Assembly (NCBI GenBank): GCA_023435545.1
Contig: JAEYRQ010000220.1
Location: forward strand, 1 to 23,899
Direction of reading: 5' to 3'
DNA length: 23,899 nt
DNA from: Pseudomonadota bacterium
GTDB taxonomy: Bacteria > Pseudomonadota > Alphaproteobacteria > Rhizobiales > Tepidamorphaceae
Positions 8,962 to 16,758 of this stretch are shown here, piece after piece. Below the pieces are notes generated by a model. That model did not search any database, had not been told where the DNA came from, and saw only the letters and a program-made list of their open reading frames with translations. The position numbers and the translations under genes are program-made. Each line of letters begins with the position of its first letter. Position 1 is the stretch's first letter.

Positions 8962-10905
8962 CTACGCCACCATGACCACCTCGGCGTGCCGCACGTCCGG
9001 CGGCATCGCCTCGCCCACGAGGGACGCGACCGCCTGGTCGAGCGTCATCGAGGTCTGGTCCTTGGAGCCGAGCCGGCGGATGTTGACCGTGCCCTCCTCC
9101 GCCTCGCGGCGGCCACAGACGACGATCACCGGCACCTTGGCCAGCGAGTGCTCGCGGACCTTGTAGTTGATCTTCTCGTTCCTGAGATCGACCTCCGCAC
9201 GCAAACCCGCTGCCTCGAGCGTCCGCTGCACCTCGAGAGCGTAGTCGTCCGCCTCCGAGGTGATGGTCGCGACCACCGCCTGTACCGGCGACAGCCACAG
9301 CGGCAGGTGTCCGGCATAGTTCTCGATCAGGATTCCGGTGAAGCGCTCGAGCGAACCGAACATCGCCCGGTGCAGCATCACCGGTACATGCCGCTCGCCG
9401 TCCGGGCCGATGTAGAAGGCGCCGAGGCGGCCCGGCAGATTGAAGTCGACCTGCAGCGTGCCGCATTGCCAGTCGCGGCCAATGGCGTCGCGCAGCACGT
9501 ATTCGAGCTTCGGCCCGTAGAAGGCGCCCTCGCCCGGATTGAGCGTCCACTGAATGCCTGCCGCGTCGCAGGCAGCCTTGAGCGCCTCCTCAGCCTTGTC
9601 CCAGACCGCATCTGACCCGACCCGCTTTTCCGGCCGGTCGGAGAACTTGATCCGAACGTCCTCGAAGCCGAAGTCGCGGTAGATCGACAGGATCAGCGCG
9701 TTGACCGCGATGCACTCCTCGGTGATCTGGTCCTCGGTGCAGAAGATGTGGGCGTCGTCCTGCGTGAAGTGCCGCACGCGCATCAGTCCGTGCAGCGCAC
9801 CCGACGGCTCATAGCGATGCACCTTGCCGAATTCCGCAATCCGCAAAGGCAGATCCCGGTAGCTCTTCAAGCCGTTCCTGAAGATCTGCACGTGACCCGG
9901 GCAGTTCATCGGCTTGCAGCAGTGTACCCGCTCGTCCGGCGTGATCGTCGTGAACATGTTCTCGCCGAACTTCTCCCAGTGGCCGGACTGCTCCCAGAGC
10001 GTCCGCTCCATCATGTCGGGCGTGTTCACCTCGAGGAAAGCCGCGTCATGCTGGCGGCGGCGCATGTAGCCGATCAGCGTCTGGAACAGCGTCCAGCCCT
10101 TCGGGTGCCAGAAGACGGCGCCGGGAGCCTCCTCCTGGAAATGGAACAGGTCCATCTCCCGGCCGAGGCGTCGGTGGTCGCGCTTCTCGGCTTCCTCCAG
10201 CATCGTCAGGTGGGCCTTGAGATCGGCGTCGTTCGCGAAGGCCGTGCCGTAGATGCGCTGGAGCATCGGATTGTTGGAATCGCCTCGCCAGTAGGCGCCC
10301 GCGAGCTTCAGGAGCTTGAAGGCGGTGCCGACCTTGCCCGTCGACGGGCCGTGCGGACCGCGGCAGAGGTCGAGCCAGTCGCCCTGCCGGTAGATCCTGA
10401 GGTCGTCGCCCTCGGGGATCGAGTCGATCAGCTCGACCTTGTAGCTCTCGCCCTTCTCGCCGAAGAACCGGCGCGCGTCCTCGCGGCTCCACACCTCGCG
10501 GGTGAAGGGCGCATCGCGCGCGACGATCTCGCGCATCTTCGCCTCGATGGCGGCGAAGTCGTCCGGCGTGAACGCCTCCTCGCGGGCGAAATCGTAGTAG
10601 AAGCCGTTCTCGATCACGGGACCGATGGTGACCTGCGTGCCGGGAAACAGCTCCTGAACAGCCTCGGCCAGCACGTGCGCCGCGTCGTGGCGGATGATCT
10701 CCAGCGCCTCGGGCTGATCGCGGGTGACGATCTCGATGTGGGCGTCCACGGTGATCGGTTGCGACAGGTCCTTCAGCTCGCCGTCGAGCCGCACGACCAT
10801 CGCCTTCTTGGCGAGCGACTTCGAAATGCCCTCGGCGATTTCGCCACCGGAGATGCCGGAGGGGAACTCGCGTCTGGAATTATCGGGAAAGGTGAGCGTA
10901 ATCAT
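8962..10905 (-). CDS. thrS: Threonine--tRNA ligase
   Basis: A full-length class II threonyl-tRNA synthetase of 647 residues, which charges tRNA-Thr in the cytosol. It begins with a TGS domain ([17 protein letters not shown]) followed by the editing domain with the HDAAH motif. The catalytic core has the zinc-site Cys in [14 protein letters not shown], motif 2 around [30 protein letters not shown], and motif 3 with [19 protein letters not shown]. The C-terminal anticodon-binding domain starts near [18 protein letters not shown] 10905 is chosen because AGGAGA lies six bases upstream and the TGS domain begins there; the 38 upstream in-frame codons are not part of the family. It follows yidD by 62 bases on the same strand. 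A small stem (10925-10929 with 10937-10941) lies just before the Shine-Dalgarno. Confidence 0.98.
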   Translation of the reverse strand: MITLTFPDNSRREFPSGISGGEIAEGISKSLAKKAMVVRLDGELKDLSQPITVDAHIEIVTRDQPEALEIIRHDAAHVLAEAVQELFPGTQVTIGPVIENGFYYDFAREEAFTPDDFAAIEAKMREIVARDAPFTREVWSREDARRFFGEKGESYKVELIDSIPEGDDLRIYRQGDWLDLCRGPHGPSTGKVGTAFKLLKLAGAYWRGDSNNPMLQRIYGTAFANDADLKAHLTMLEEAEKRDHRRLGREMDLFHFQEEAPGAVFWHPKGWTLFQTLIGYMRRRQHDAAFLEVNTPDMMERTLWEQSGHWEKFGENMFTTITPDERVHCCKPMNCPGHVQIFRNGLKSYRDLPLRIAEFGKVHRYEPSGALHGLMRVRHFTQDDAHIFCTEDQITEECIAVNALILSIYRDFGFEDVRIKFSDRPEKRVGSDAVWDKAEEALKAACDAAGIQWTLNPGEGAFYGPKLEYVLRDAIGRDWQCGTLQVDFNLPGRLGAFYIGPDGERHVPVMLHRAMFGSLERFTGILIENYAGHLPLWLSPVQAVVATITSEADDYALEVQRTLEAAGLRAEVDLRNEKINYKVREHSLAKVPVIVVCGRREAEEGTVNIRRLGSKDQTSMTLDQAVASLVGEAMPPDVRHAEVVMVA

Positions 10906-10967
10906 GGTCTTCTCCTGCTCGACTCCTGCATACCACGCAGGTAAGCGGTGTGTTGGGCGCTCCGCGC

Positions 10968-11306
10968 TCAGTCGGGACGAAGCGTGATGTGCCGGCCGCT
11001 CCAGCGGCCGTAGCGCCACGGCTTATACCAGCGCGATTCCTGCGGCAAGACGTCGGGAATAGGGTCGAATCCACAGGCGCCCCAGGGATTGCAGCGCGAG
11101 AACCGGGCAATTCCCATCCACAGCCCCGGCCAGGCCCCGAAGCGGCGGATTGCATCCTCGGTGTATTCGGAACAGGTCGGCAGATAGCGGCAGCGCCTGC
11201 CCATCAATGCCGACAGCGTGTAGCGGTAAAGCCTGATCAGGCCGATCAGGACGAGGCCAGCGCCCTGCGCGACAAGTCCCGGCCGGCCTGCCTCGCCGCC
11301 GTTCAG
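10968..11306 (-). CDS. yidD: Membrane protein insertion efficiency factor YidD
   Basis: The 112-residue product contains the YidD signature [53 protein letters not shown], with three conserved cysteines and an N-terminal amphipathic helix that sits on the inner membrane. YidD assists YidC-dependent membrane protein insertion. The start is unusual: after the family-like N terminus NGGEAGRP the only codon in a sensible place is CTG at 11306-11304. It overlaps the TGA (11305-11303) of the upstream Fe-S scaffold gene, with GGAG eight bases before it. The next TTG/ATG would delete the conserved first helix, and the next upstream ATG lies deep inside the neighbour. A CTG start or a sequence error are both possible. 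The C terminus [11 protein letters not shown] is a basic, aromatic extension. Confidence 0.9.
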   Translation of the reverse strand: MNGGEAGRPGLVAQGAGLVLIGLIRLYRYTLSALMGRRCRYLPTCSEYTEDAIRRFGAWPGLWMGIARFSRCNPWGACGFDPIPDVLPQESRWYKPWRYGRWSGRHITLRPD

Positions 11307-11749
11307 GCCGCGCTCTCCTTCTGGCGTGCCAGCGCCTTCTCGACAGCCTCGACGGTCGCGTCGAAGGTCAGCATGGTCGAGGCGTGGCGTGCCTTGAAGT
11401 CGCGCACCGGCTCCAGGACCGAACAGTCGGCCCAGCGGCCGCCCGGCGGCGGACCGTTCTCCTTCAGCATCGTGCGCATCTCCTCGCGCACCTGGCGAAG
11501 CTCGGGCAGCGTCGCACCAATGACGTTGCGGGCCATGATCGAGGAGGAGGACTGGCCGAGCGCGCATGCCTTCACCTCGTGGGCGAAATCGGCGACCGTA
11601 TCCCCCTTCATCCTGACATCAACGGTCACCGTAGAGCCGCACAGGCGGCTGTGCGCGGTCGCCGTGGCGTCCGGATCGGCCAGCCGCCCGAGCCGCGGGA
11701 TGGTGCCCGCCAGCTCGAGGATGCGCTTGTTGTAGATCTCGTCCAGCAT
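11303..11749 (-). CDS. NifU/IscU-like Fe-S cluster assembly scaffold
   Basis: A 148-residue protein starting MLDEIYNKRILELAG, the typical opening of NifU-N/SufU-like scaffolds. Three cysteines are in the expected places: Cys37 (SRLCGSTV), Cys62 (VKACALGQSSSSIM) and Cys109 (ADCSVLEPVRDFKARH). They hold or transfer a nascent Fe-S cluster. The aspartate that normally follows the first Cys-Gly in IscU/SufU is serine here (CGS), as I recall for this alphaproteobacterial subgroup, so its exact role may differ. ATG 11749 lacks a strong Shine-Dalgarno but matches the family start. It leads the minus-strand run yidD-thrS and diverges from folE across a 207-bp region with an inverted repeat. No cysteine desulfurase gene is in view. 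Confidence 0.88.
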   Translation of the reverse strand: MLDEIYNKRILELAGTIPRLGRLADPDATATAHSRLCGSTVTVDVRMKGDTVADFAHEVKACALGQSSSSIMARNVIGATLPELRQVREEMRTMLKENGPPPGGRWADCSVLEPVRDFKARHASTMLTFDATVEAVEKALARQKESAA

Positions 11750-11850
11750 GCAAGATTGCCCCGTGGGCGCGCCACGCCCGTTCGTAAATCGCTCCGGAAC
11801 CCTCGCGCCCGAAGCACCCGGTCGCCTTGCGACCCGGAATCCTGACCTAT

Positions 11851-11873
11851 ATATCGAAGCAGTCGGTCGATAT
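11851..11873. promoter_or_regulatory. Inverted repeat between Fe-S scaffold gene and folE
   Basis: ATATCGA (11851-11857) and TCGATAT (11867-11873) form a perfect 7-bp inverted repeat with a 9-base centre, 23 bp in all. It sits in the divergent intergenic region, 102 bases from the scaffold start and 84 from the folE start. The size suits a dimeric regulator binding one DNA face. It could control either gene or both; the regulator is unknown. Confidence 0.45.
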
Positions 11874-11956
11874 GGCAAGCGGACCGGGACAGGCCGGCCG
11901 CCGCGCCTTCGGATTGATCCGCACGCAAGAGCGGGACGTAAGAGGACGAGGGTGCG

Positions 11957-12616
11957 ATGGCGGACGGCTCGAAGAGAGATCCCATGGATGCGATGATCCG
12001 CAACTACGGCGGCGCCAGCCACGATGCCCGCAACCGCGATGGCGAGGGCCGGCCGAGCCGCGAGCAGGTCGAGTCAGCGGTGCGCACACTCATCGCATGG
12101 ACGGGCGATGATCCCAAGCGCGAGGGGCTGATCGATACGCCGCGCCGGGTTGCCAAGGCGTTCGAGGAACTCTACGGGGGCTACTTCGAGTGCCCCATAG
12201 AGGCTCTGTCGCGCACCTTCGAAGAGGTTGGCGGCTACGACGACATCGTGCTTTTGCGCGACGTCTCGTTCTTCTCGCACTGCGAGCACCACATGCTGCC
12301 CTTCACCGGCAAGGCGCATATCGCCTACTATCCGGCCGGCCGCGTCGTGGGGCTGTCCAAGCTCGCCCGGGTGGTCGAGACCTATGCGCGTCGCCTGCAG
12401 ACGCAGGAGAACCTGACGGCCCAGATCGCGACCACCATCGACGAGGTGCTGCAGCCGCGCGGGGTGGCGGTGATGCTGGAGGCCGAGCACATGTGCATGA
12501 GCCTGCGCGGTGTGCACAAGCACGGGGTGTCGACCGTGACCACCCAGTTCACCGGCCGCTTCCAGGACAATGTCGTCGAGCAGGATCGCTTCCTGCGTCT
12601 GATCCGCGACCGCTGA
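11957..12616 (+). CDS. folE: GTP cyclohydrolase I
   Basis: The 219-residue product matches type I GTP cyclohydrolase, which converts GTP to 7,8-dihydroneopterin triphosphate for folate and related pterins. Zinc ligands are visible as Cys109 and His112 in [12 protein letters not shown] and Cys180 in [14 protein letters not shown], close to the positions known in the E. coli enzyme. Other hallmarks are [40 protein letters not shown] and the C-terminal RFLRLIRDR. The N-terminal 30 residues are a variable extension rich in polar residues. ATG 11957 has a GAGGG-type Shine-Dalgarno just upstream. It is followed on the same strand by hisI after 53 bases, so they may be co-transcribed. Confidence 0.98.
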   Translation: MADGSKRDPMDAMIRNYGGASHDARNRDGEGRPSREQVESAVRTLIAWTGDDPKREGLIDTPRRVAKAFEELYGGYFECPIEALSRTFEEVGGYDDIVLLRDVSFFSHCEHHMLPFTGKAHIAYYPAGRVVGLSKLARVVETYARRLQTQENLTAQIATTIDEVLQPRGVAVMLEAEHMCMSLRGVHKHGVSTVTTQFTGRFQDNVVEQDRFLRLIRDR

Positions 12617-12669
12617 GGCAGCGGCGCGCCGAGTTGACTACCGGCACCGGGCCGTGCACTTGAGCGCTG

Positions 12670-13098
12670 ATGAGCGCGCAAGCAGATTTTCCTCCGCCCG
12701 GCGACAAGACACATCTGGAATCGGGTTCGATCCTCACGCCCCGCTTCGGGGCGGACGGGCTCGTCACATGCGTCGTCACCGACGCCGATGACGGGATGGT
12801 GCTGATGCTTGCCCACATGAATGCCGAAGCGCTGGCGCTGTCGATCGAGAGCGGTGTCGCCCACTATTGGAGCCGTTCGCGCCGGGAGTTGTGGCGAAAG
12901 GGCGATACCAGCGGTTCAGTTCAGTCGATCGTCGAGATGCGCGTCGACTGCGATCAGGACGCGGTCTGGCTCAAGGTCCGCGTCGGGGGATCCGGTGCCA
13001 GTTGCCACACCGGCCGGCGCTCCTGCTTCTACCGGATCGTGGAGACGGGACCAATCGCGGCGGGCGGGGTCGTCCTGCACGAAGACGGCGGCCAGTAA
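12670..13098 (+). CDS. hisI: Phosphoribosyl-AMP cyclohydrolase
   Basis: A 142-residue stand-alone HisI, which opens the purine ring of phosphoribosyl-AMP, the third step of histidine synthesis. The zinc and magnesium site is visible: Asp93, Cys94, Asp95 and Asp97 in [14 protein letters not shown], then Cys112 and Cys119 in [51 protein letters not shown] is the usual substrate-binding block. There is no HisE domain, as in other alphaproteobacteria where hisE is a separate gene. ATG 12670 has only a weak Shine-Dalgarno (GAGCG). No other his gene is in the window; the folE-hisI-patatin order is a known Rhizobiales arrangement. Confidence 0.97.
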   Translation: MSAQADFPPPGDKTHLESGSILTPRFGADGLVTCVVTDADDGMVLMLAHMNAEALALSIESGVAHYWSRSRRELWRKGDTSGSVQSIVEMRVDCDQDAVWLKVRVGGSGASCHTGRRSCFYRIVETGPIAAGGVVLHEDGGQ

Positions 13099-13215
13099 CC
13101 GTATCGCCGAAAATCGGACGCATTCCCGAAACCATAGTCGTCCAGGCTGGTTATAGTTCAGCGGTGCCATCCGCCGGCCATCCGGCCATTGGAGGGCGAA
13201 GGCAGGGAGGCTGCC

Positions 13216-14250
13216 GTGTTCCAGTCACTGACTCGCCGCGTTCTGGCGCCAGCCGACGGAACGTCAACGGCCGCCGAAGCGCCGAACCCGGCTGAGGCTG
13301 TTCCACCCGATCCCAAGCAGATCACTCCTGTTCGGCCGACCATCGGCGTTGCGCTCGGCGGCGGCGCGGCGCGCGGATGGGCGCATATCGGCGTCCTGAG
13401 GACCCTCGAGGCGGCGGGCTACGCCCCGGACATCCTCGCCGGCACCTCGATCGGCGCGGTAGTGGGCGGCTGCTATGCTGCCGGCAAGCTCGACGAGATC
13501 GAGGACTTCGCGCTCTCCCTGACCAAACGGCGGGTCTTCGGCTTGCTCGATTTCAATCTCGGCGGCTCCGGTCTGATCACCGGCAACAAGCTCTCCGACC
13601 TCTTGGAGCGCCAGTTCGAGGAGGTCACCACCGAGAGCTTGCCGCGGAAGTTCTGCGCGATCGCGACGGAACTTGGAACGGGGCACGAGATCTGGCTTTC
13701 CCAGGGGCGCGTCGTGGACGCAATGCGCGCCTCCTATGCGCTCCCCGGCGTGTTCCGCCCCGTCCGGATCGCCAACCGCTGGCTCATCGACGGCGCGCTG
13801 GTCAATCCAATCCCGGTCTCGGTTGCCCGCGCGATGGGCGCGCGGCTGGTGATCGCGGTCAACCTGCACTCGGACGTGTTCGGACGCGGGTCGATTCAGC
13901 CCTACTGGGTGGAGGCCGATGCCGAGGGCGGCGAGGACGCTGGCCCGGGCCCGGCGAACGGCAGCGCCGGGCGGCTGGTGCGCCGACAGATGTTTGGCCG
14001 TCGCGACGGCCCGCCCGGAATCTCATCGGTGATGACCGACGCCTTCAATATCACCCAGGATCGGATCGCCCGCGCGAGGCTCGGCGGCGATCCGCCCGAT
14101 GTCGGCGTCCTGCCTCGCATGCGCCGCATCGGCCTGTTCGAATTTCACCGGGCGCGCGAGGCGATCGCGCTGGGAATCGAGGCGGCAGAGCGGGCGCTCG
14201 ACGAGATCGCCGAGGCTGTCGAGACCCTCACCCTCGCCGAGCAGGGATAG
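13216..14250 (+). CDS. Patatin-like phospholipase (RssA type)
   Basis: A 344-residue serine esterase of the bacterial patatin/RssA family. The oxyanion loop GVALGGGAARGWAHIGVL (44-61), nucleophile Ser78 in GTSIG (76-80) and catalytic Asp192 in DGA (192-194) are all present, so it is probably an active acyl hydrolase acting on phospholipids or lysophospholipids. About 40 disordered, Pro/Ala-rich residues precede the domain; no signal peptide is seen, so a cytoplasmic or membrane-associated location is likely. GTG 13216 is chosen because AGGGAGG (13204-13210) ends five bases before it; an in-frame TTG at 13189 has no comparable site. It follows hisI by 117 bases and ends six bases from the convergent CBS gene. 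Confidence 0.93.
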   Translation: MFQSLTRRVLAPADGTSTAAEAPNPAEAVPPDPKQITPVRPTIGVALGGGAARGWAHIGVLRTLEAAGYAPDILAGTSIGAVVGGCYAAGKLDEIEDFALSLTKRRVFGLLDFNLGGSGLITGNKLSDLLERQFEEVTTESLPRKFCAIATELGTGHEIWLSQGRVVDAMRASYALPGVFRPVRIANRWLIDGALVNPIPVSVARAMGARLVIAVNLHSDVFGRGSIQPYWVEADAEGGEDAGPGPANGSAGRLVRRQMFGRRDGPPGISSVMTDAFNITQDRIARARLGGDPPDVGVLPRMRRIGLFEFHRAREAIALGIEAAERALDEIAEAVETLTLAEQG

Positions 14251-14256
14251 CTGACG

Positions 14257-14685
14257 TCAAGCGGTGATGTACTCGCGCATTGCCTCGGCTTCGGCCTCGG
14301 CCTCGGCGATCCGATGCTTGACCACGTCGCCGATCGATATGATGCCTACCATCCGGCCCTCCTCGACCACGGGAACGTGACGGAACTTGCCGTCGGTCAT
14401 CTTCTCCATCAGCGCCGGCACGGTGTCAGCCAGCCCGCAGGTGACGACCTTGCTGGTCATGAAGTCCGAAACCGGGGCGGTCAGAGCGACCGCGCCGTGA
14501 CGCGCCACGGCCCGGACGAAGTCGCGCTCGGAAAATATTCCCTCGACGCTGGAGCCGTCGGCACTGATGACCACCGCGCCGATGCCCCTCGCCTCGAGCA
14601 GTTCACAGACGCTTGCAAGTGATGCACCAGGATGTGCAGTCAGAACGTTGCGGCCCTTGCGGGCCAAGATGACTTCGACGGTCAT
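14257..14685 (-). CDS. CBS-domain pair protein
   Basis: A 142-residue protein made of two CBS domains (about residues 5-65 and 70-130). Typical strand-helix motifs are VLTAHPGASLASVCELLEARGIGAVVISADG, VEGIFSERDFVRAVARHG, the linker SDFMTSKVVTCGLADTV and FRHVPVVEEGRMVGIISIGDVVKHRI. Such stand-alone pairs (Bateman modules) bind adenosine nucleotides and act as energy or redox sensors; the partner is unknown. The C terminus carries an Ala-Glu repeat (AEAEAEAEAM) encoded by a short tandem GCCTCG-type repeat near 14285-14310. ATG 14685 has GGGAG upstream and fits the family start; an alternative at 14721 adds 12 atypical residues. It is convergent with the patatin gene. Confidence 0.92.
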   Translation of the reverse strand: MTVEVILARKGRNVLTAHPGASLASVCELLEARGIGAVVISADGSSVEGIFSERDFVRAVARHGAVALTAPVSDFMTSKVVTCGLADTVPALMEKMTDGKFRHVPVVEEGRMVGIISIGDVVKHRIAEAEAEAEAMREYITA

Positions 14686-14833
14686 AACGTCGGTCTCCCG
14701 TTGGCCGCCGGTGCGGACCAAGCCGCTTTATCGGCGGATAGGTTCCGATATGATGCGCGCGTCCGCGCCGGCGTGCAACTTCGGAACCGGGGTGGCGGAC
14801 CCCGCCATCGACGGTACCGCGAAGCAAGAAGCG

Positions 14834-16150
14834 ATGCTCGACTCCCTCTACCGACGCAGACTTCAGCGTGACCTCGAAATCTGGCGCGACAAGGGCTGGG
14901 TCACCCGCGAGGGCGTCACTGCCATCCTTGCCACCCTCTCGCATGATGGACGGGCGCGGACGGCGACGGTGATCGGCTTCCTCGGGGCGGTGCTGATCGC
15001 ACTTGCTGCGATCGCGTTCGTTGCTTCGAACTGGACGGAATTCCCCCGACCGCTGCGCATGCTGGTGCTCGTGGCAGGGATGGCGCTCTCCTATGGGATC
15101 GCCGGCCTGCTCGCGAGAGCCAGGCACCCGCATTTCGCCGATGCCGCGGTGTTCACCGGCGCCGCACTCTTCGGTGCCTCCATTGTGCTCGTCGCCCAGA
15201 GCTATCACCTGTCCGGCGACTATCCGGACGCGCTGCTGCTATGGGGCTCCGGTGCGGTGCTGGCCGCCGTGCTGGGTTCATCCCGTGCTTCGCTGGTGCT
15301 GGCGCTCGTCGTGTTCGGACTATGGTCCTGGTACGAGGTCACCGAGTTCGGCTGGATCGTGCATTGGCCCTTCCTGTTCGCCCTCGCCCTCGTCGCGGCG
15401 ACGGCGGTGTGGTGGCGCTGGGGCGCCGGCCTGCATCTGGCGGTGCTGGCGCTGGGCGGTTGGCTCGGCATGAGCGTCATCGGGCTCGCATGGGACCAAG
15501 ACTGGTCGGGCGCTGCAACAGTCCTGCTGCTGTTCTCCTTAGGTATCTCGGCCTTCGGCGTGGGCCAGTTCATCGCTGTCAGCGGCGGACCCGCCGCCTC
15601 GGGCGGCCGCGCCTTGGCCGGATATGGACTGGCGGCACTGCTGGGCACGCTGATCGTGCTTCAGCTCTTCATGTTCGGGTTCGATGACCGCGCCGTCGCC
15701 GAAGACCTCTGGCCATTATGGGCCTCCGTGGTCTGCTGTTTGGGTGGCGCGGCGCTGCTGGCGGCCTCGCGGACACCCGGGTCGCTGCTCGATGCCGTCG
15801 TTCTGCTGGCATCGGGCTTCGGGACTGTCGCGCTCATACACGTCTCGCGCTTTGTTGACCCTGATGGCGGCGGGCCGTTGTTGATCCAGCTCGGGCTTGG
15901 CATCCTGGCTCTGGTGCTCGCGGTCTGGGCGATCTCGTTCGGCAACCGGATCGCCAGCCGTACGGCGGCTAATCTCGGCCTCGTCGCCTTCGCGATCGAG
16001 GTTCTCTACATGTATTGGATCACCTTTGGCACGCTGCTCGACACCGCACTCTTCTTCCTCGTCGGCGGCCTGCTCCTGATCGGCCTGGCGGCCGTCCTCG
16101 TCCGGCTGCAACGGCGTCTGAGGCCCACAGCGGCGGAGAACGCATCATGA
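14834..16150 (+). CDS. DUF2157 domain membrane protein
   Basis: A 438-residue integral membrane protein. The soluble N terminus MLDSLYRRRLQRDLEIWRDKGWVTREG is the DUF2157 signature. It is followed by about a dozen hydrophobic helices (for example VIGFLGAVLIALAAIAFVASNW, TVLLLFSLGISAFGVGQFIAV, TALFFLVGGLLLIGLAAVLV) and a short basic C-terminal tail. Function is unknown; these proteins are commonly encoded beside GDYXXLXY proteins, as here, where the stop overlaps the next start as ATGA. ATG 14834 is chosen because the family begins here; the frame is open much further upstream but that part reads as antisense of the CBS gene. The Shine-Dalgarno is weak. Confidence 0.9.
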   Translation: MLDSLYRRRLQRDLEIWRDKGWVTREGVTAILATLSHDGRARTATVIGFLGAVLIALAAIAFVASNWTEFPRPLRMLVLVAGMALSYGIAGLLARARHPHFADAAVFTGAALFGASIVLVAQSYHLSGDYPDALLLWGSGAVLAAVLGSSRASLVLALVVFGLWSWYEVTEFGWIVHWPFLFALALVAATAVWWRWGAGLHLAVLALGGWLGMSVIGLAWDQDWSGAATVLLLFSLGISAFGVGQFIAVSGGPAASGGRALAGYGLAALLGTLIVLQLFMFGFDDRAVAEDLWPLWASVVCCLGGAALLAASRTPGSLLDAVVLLASGFGTVALIHVSRFVDPDGGGPLLIQLGLGILALVLAVWAISFGNRIASRTAANLGLVAFAIEVLYMYWITFGTLLDTALFFLVGGLLLIGLAAVLVRLQRRLRPTAAENAS

Positions 16151-16758
16151 GCGAATCCCCGGGGCTGGGAATGGGACTCTGGGCGCGGCTGGCAGCGATC
16201 GTCGTTATCCAGTCGGCCGCTCTGGGCTGGATGGTGTACGACAGGGCGGAACTGCTTCGCACCGGTACAGAGGTGACGCTGGCCGTCGTTCCCGTCGATC
16301 CCCGGGATCTGTTCCGGGGAGACTACGTCACGCTGAGCTACGACATCTCCCAGCTGCGGCCGCAGATGATCGGCGGTGATACCGATTTCGACGCAAACGA
16401 TCCGATTTGGGTGACACTGGACACCAGCGTCGCCGGACCCGCCCAGCCGCAGGGCGTGTTCCGCCACAGGCCACCGACGCTACCGGATCAGGCGGTGATC
16501 CGCGGTCGCGTCGAGCGTGCTTATTCGGGGGTGCCCCCACGTGACGATCCCGACGCCTGTCCGGAGCCGTGCATCGTTCTCGAGGTCGACTACGGGATCT
16601 CGCAGTATTTCGTCCCCGAGGGCGAGGGCCGTAGCCTGGAGACACTGCGCAACGACAGCCGGGTGAGCGTCGTCGTGGCCATTGACAGCCTAGGCAAGGC
16701 GGCAATCAAGCAGCTTCTCGTCGATGGCGTCGTGCGCTACCAGGAGCCGCTGTTCTGA
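16147..16758 (+). CDS. GDYXXLXY domain membrane-anchored protein
   Basis: A 203-residue protein with one N-terminal membrane helix (about 10-29, LWARLAAIVVIQSAALGWMVYD) and an extracytoplasmic domain holding FRGDYVTLSYDIS, the GDYXXLXY motif that names the family, preceded by the usual VPVDPRDL. Two cysteines (DACPEPCIV) could form a disulfide in the periplasm. Its ATG overlaps the DUF2157 stop by four bases, so translation is probably coupled and the two proteins likely act together in the inner membrane. The biochemical role is not known. Its 3' end overlaps the convergent rhomboid gene by 22 bases. Confidence 0.93.
   Translation: MSESPGLGMGLWARLAAIVVIQSAALGWMVYDRAELLRTGTEVTLAVVPVDPRDLFRGDYVTLSYDISQLRPQMIGGDTDFDANDPIWVTLDTSVAGPAQPQGVFRHRPPTLPDQAVIRGRVERAYSGVPPRDDPDACPEPCIVLEVDYGISQYFVPEGEGRSLETLRNDSRVSVVVAIDSLGKAAIKQLLVDGVVRYQEPLF

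Noticed and set aside
8132..9550. 472-codon minus-strand frame spanning the thrS-cyclase junction
   Set aside because: It lies in a different frame across two real genes and their gap, is dominated by Arg, Gly and Ala, and has no domain pattern.
10925..10941. Five-base stem before the thrS ribosome site as a ThrRS autoregulatory leader
   Set aside because: It is too short and shows no visible tRNA-Thr-like anticodon arm, so the analogy to the E. coli thrS operator is not supported.
9748..10944. 398-codon open frame on the plus strand opposite thrS
   Set aside because: It is fully antisense to a clear threonyl-tRNA synthetase. High GC leaves the opposite frame open, and its residues (His, Arg, Leu, Val-rich) match no family.
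11750..12022. Upstream extension of the Fe-S scaffold gene to 12022
   Set aside because: It would run through the divergent promoter region and into folE coding sequence, and the family begins at MLDEIYNKRI.
13377..14267. 296-codon plus-strand frame inside the patatin gene
   Set aside because: It is a shifted frame with the Arg/Gly/Pro-rich composition typical of GC-rich shadows, while the overlapping frame has the complete patatin motifs.
14285..14310. Tandem GCCTCG-type repeat as a mobile or phase-variable repeat
   Set aside because: It encodes the Ala-Glu tail of the CBS protein; the six-base unit is a whole number of codons and would not switch the frame.
14567..14833. Upstream extension of the DUF2157 protein
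   Set aside because: The added 89 residues are largely antisense of the CBS gene and lack family similarity; MLDSLYRRRL is the usual start.
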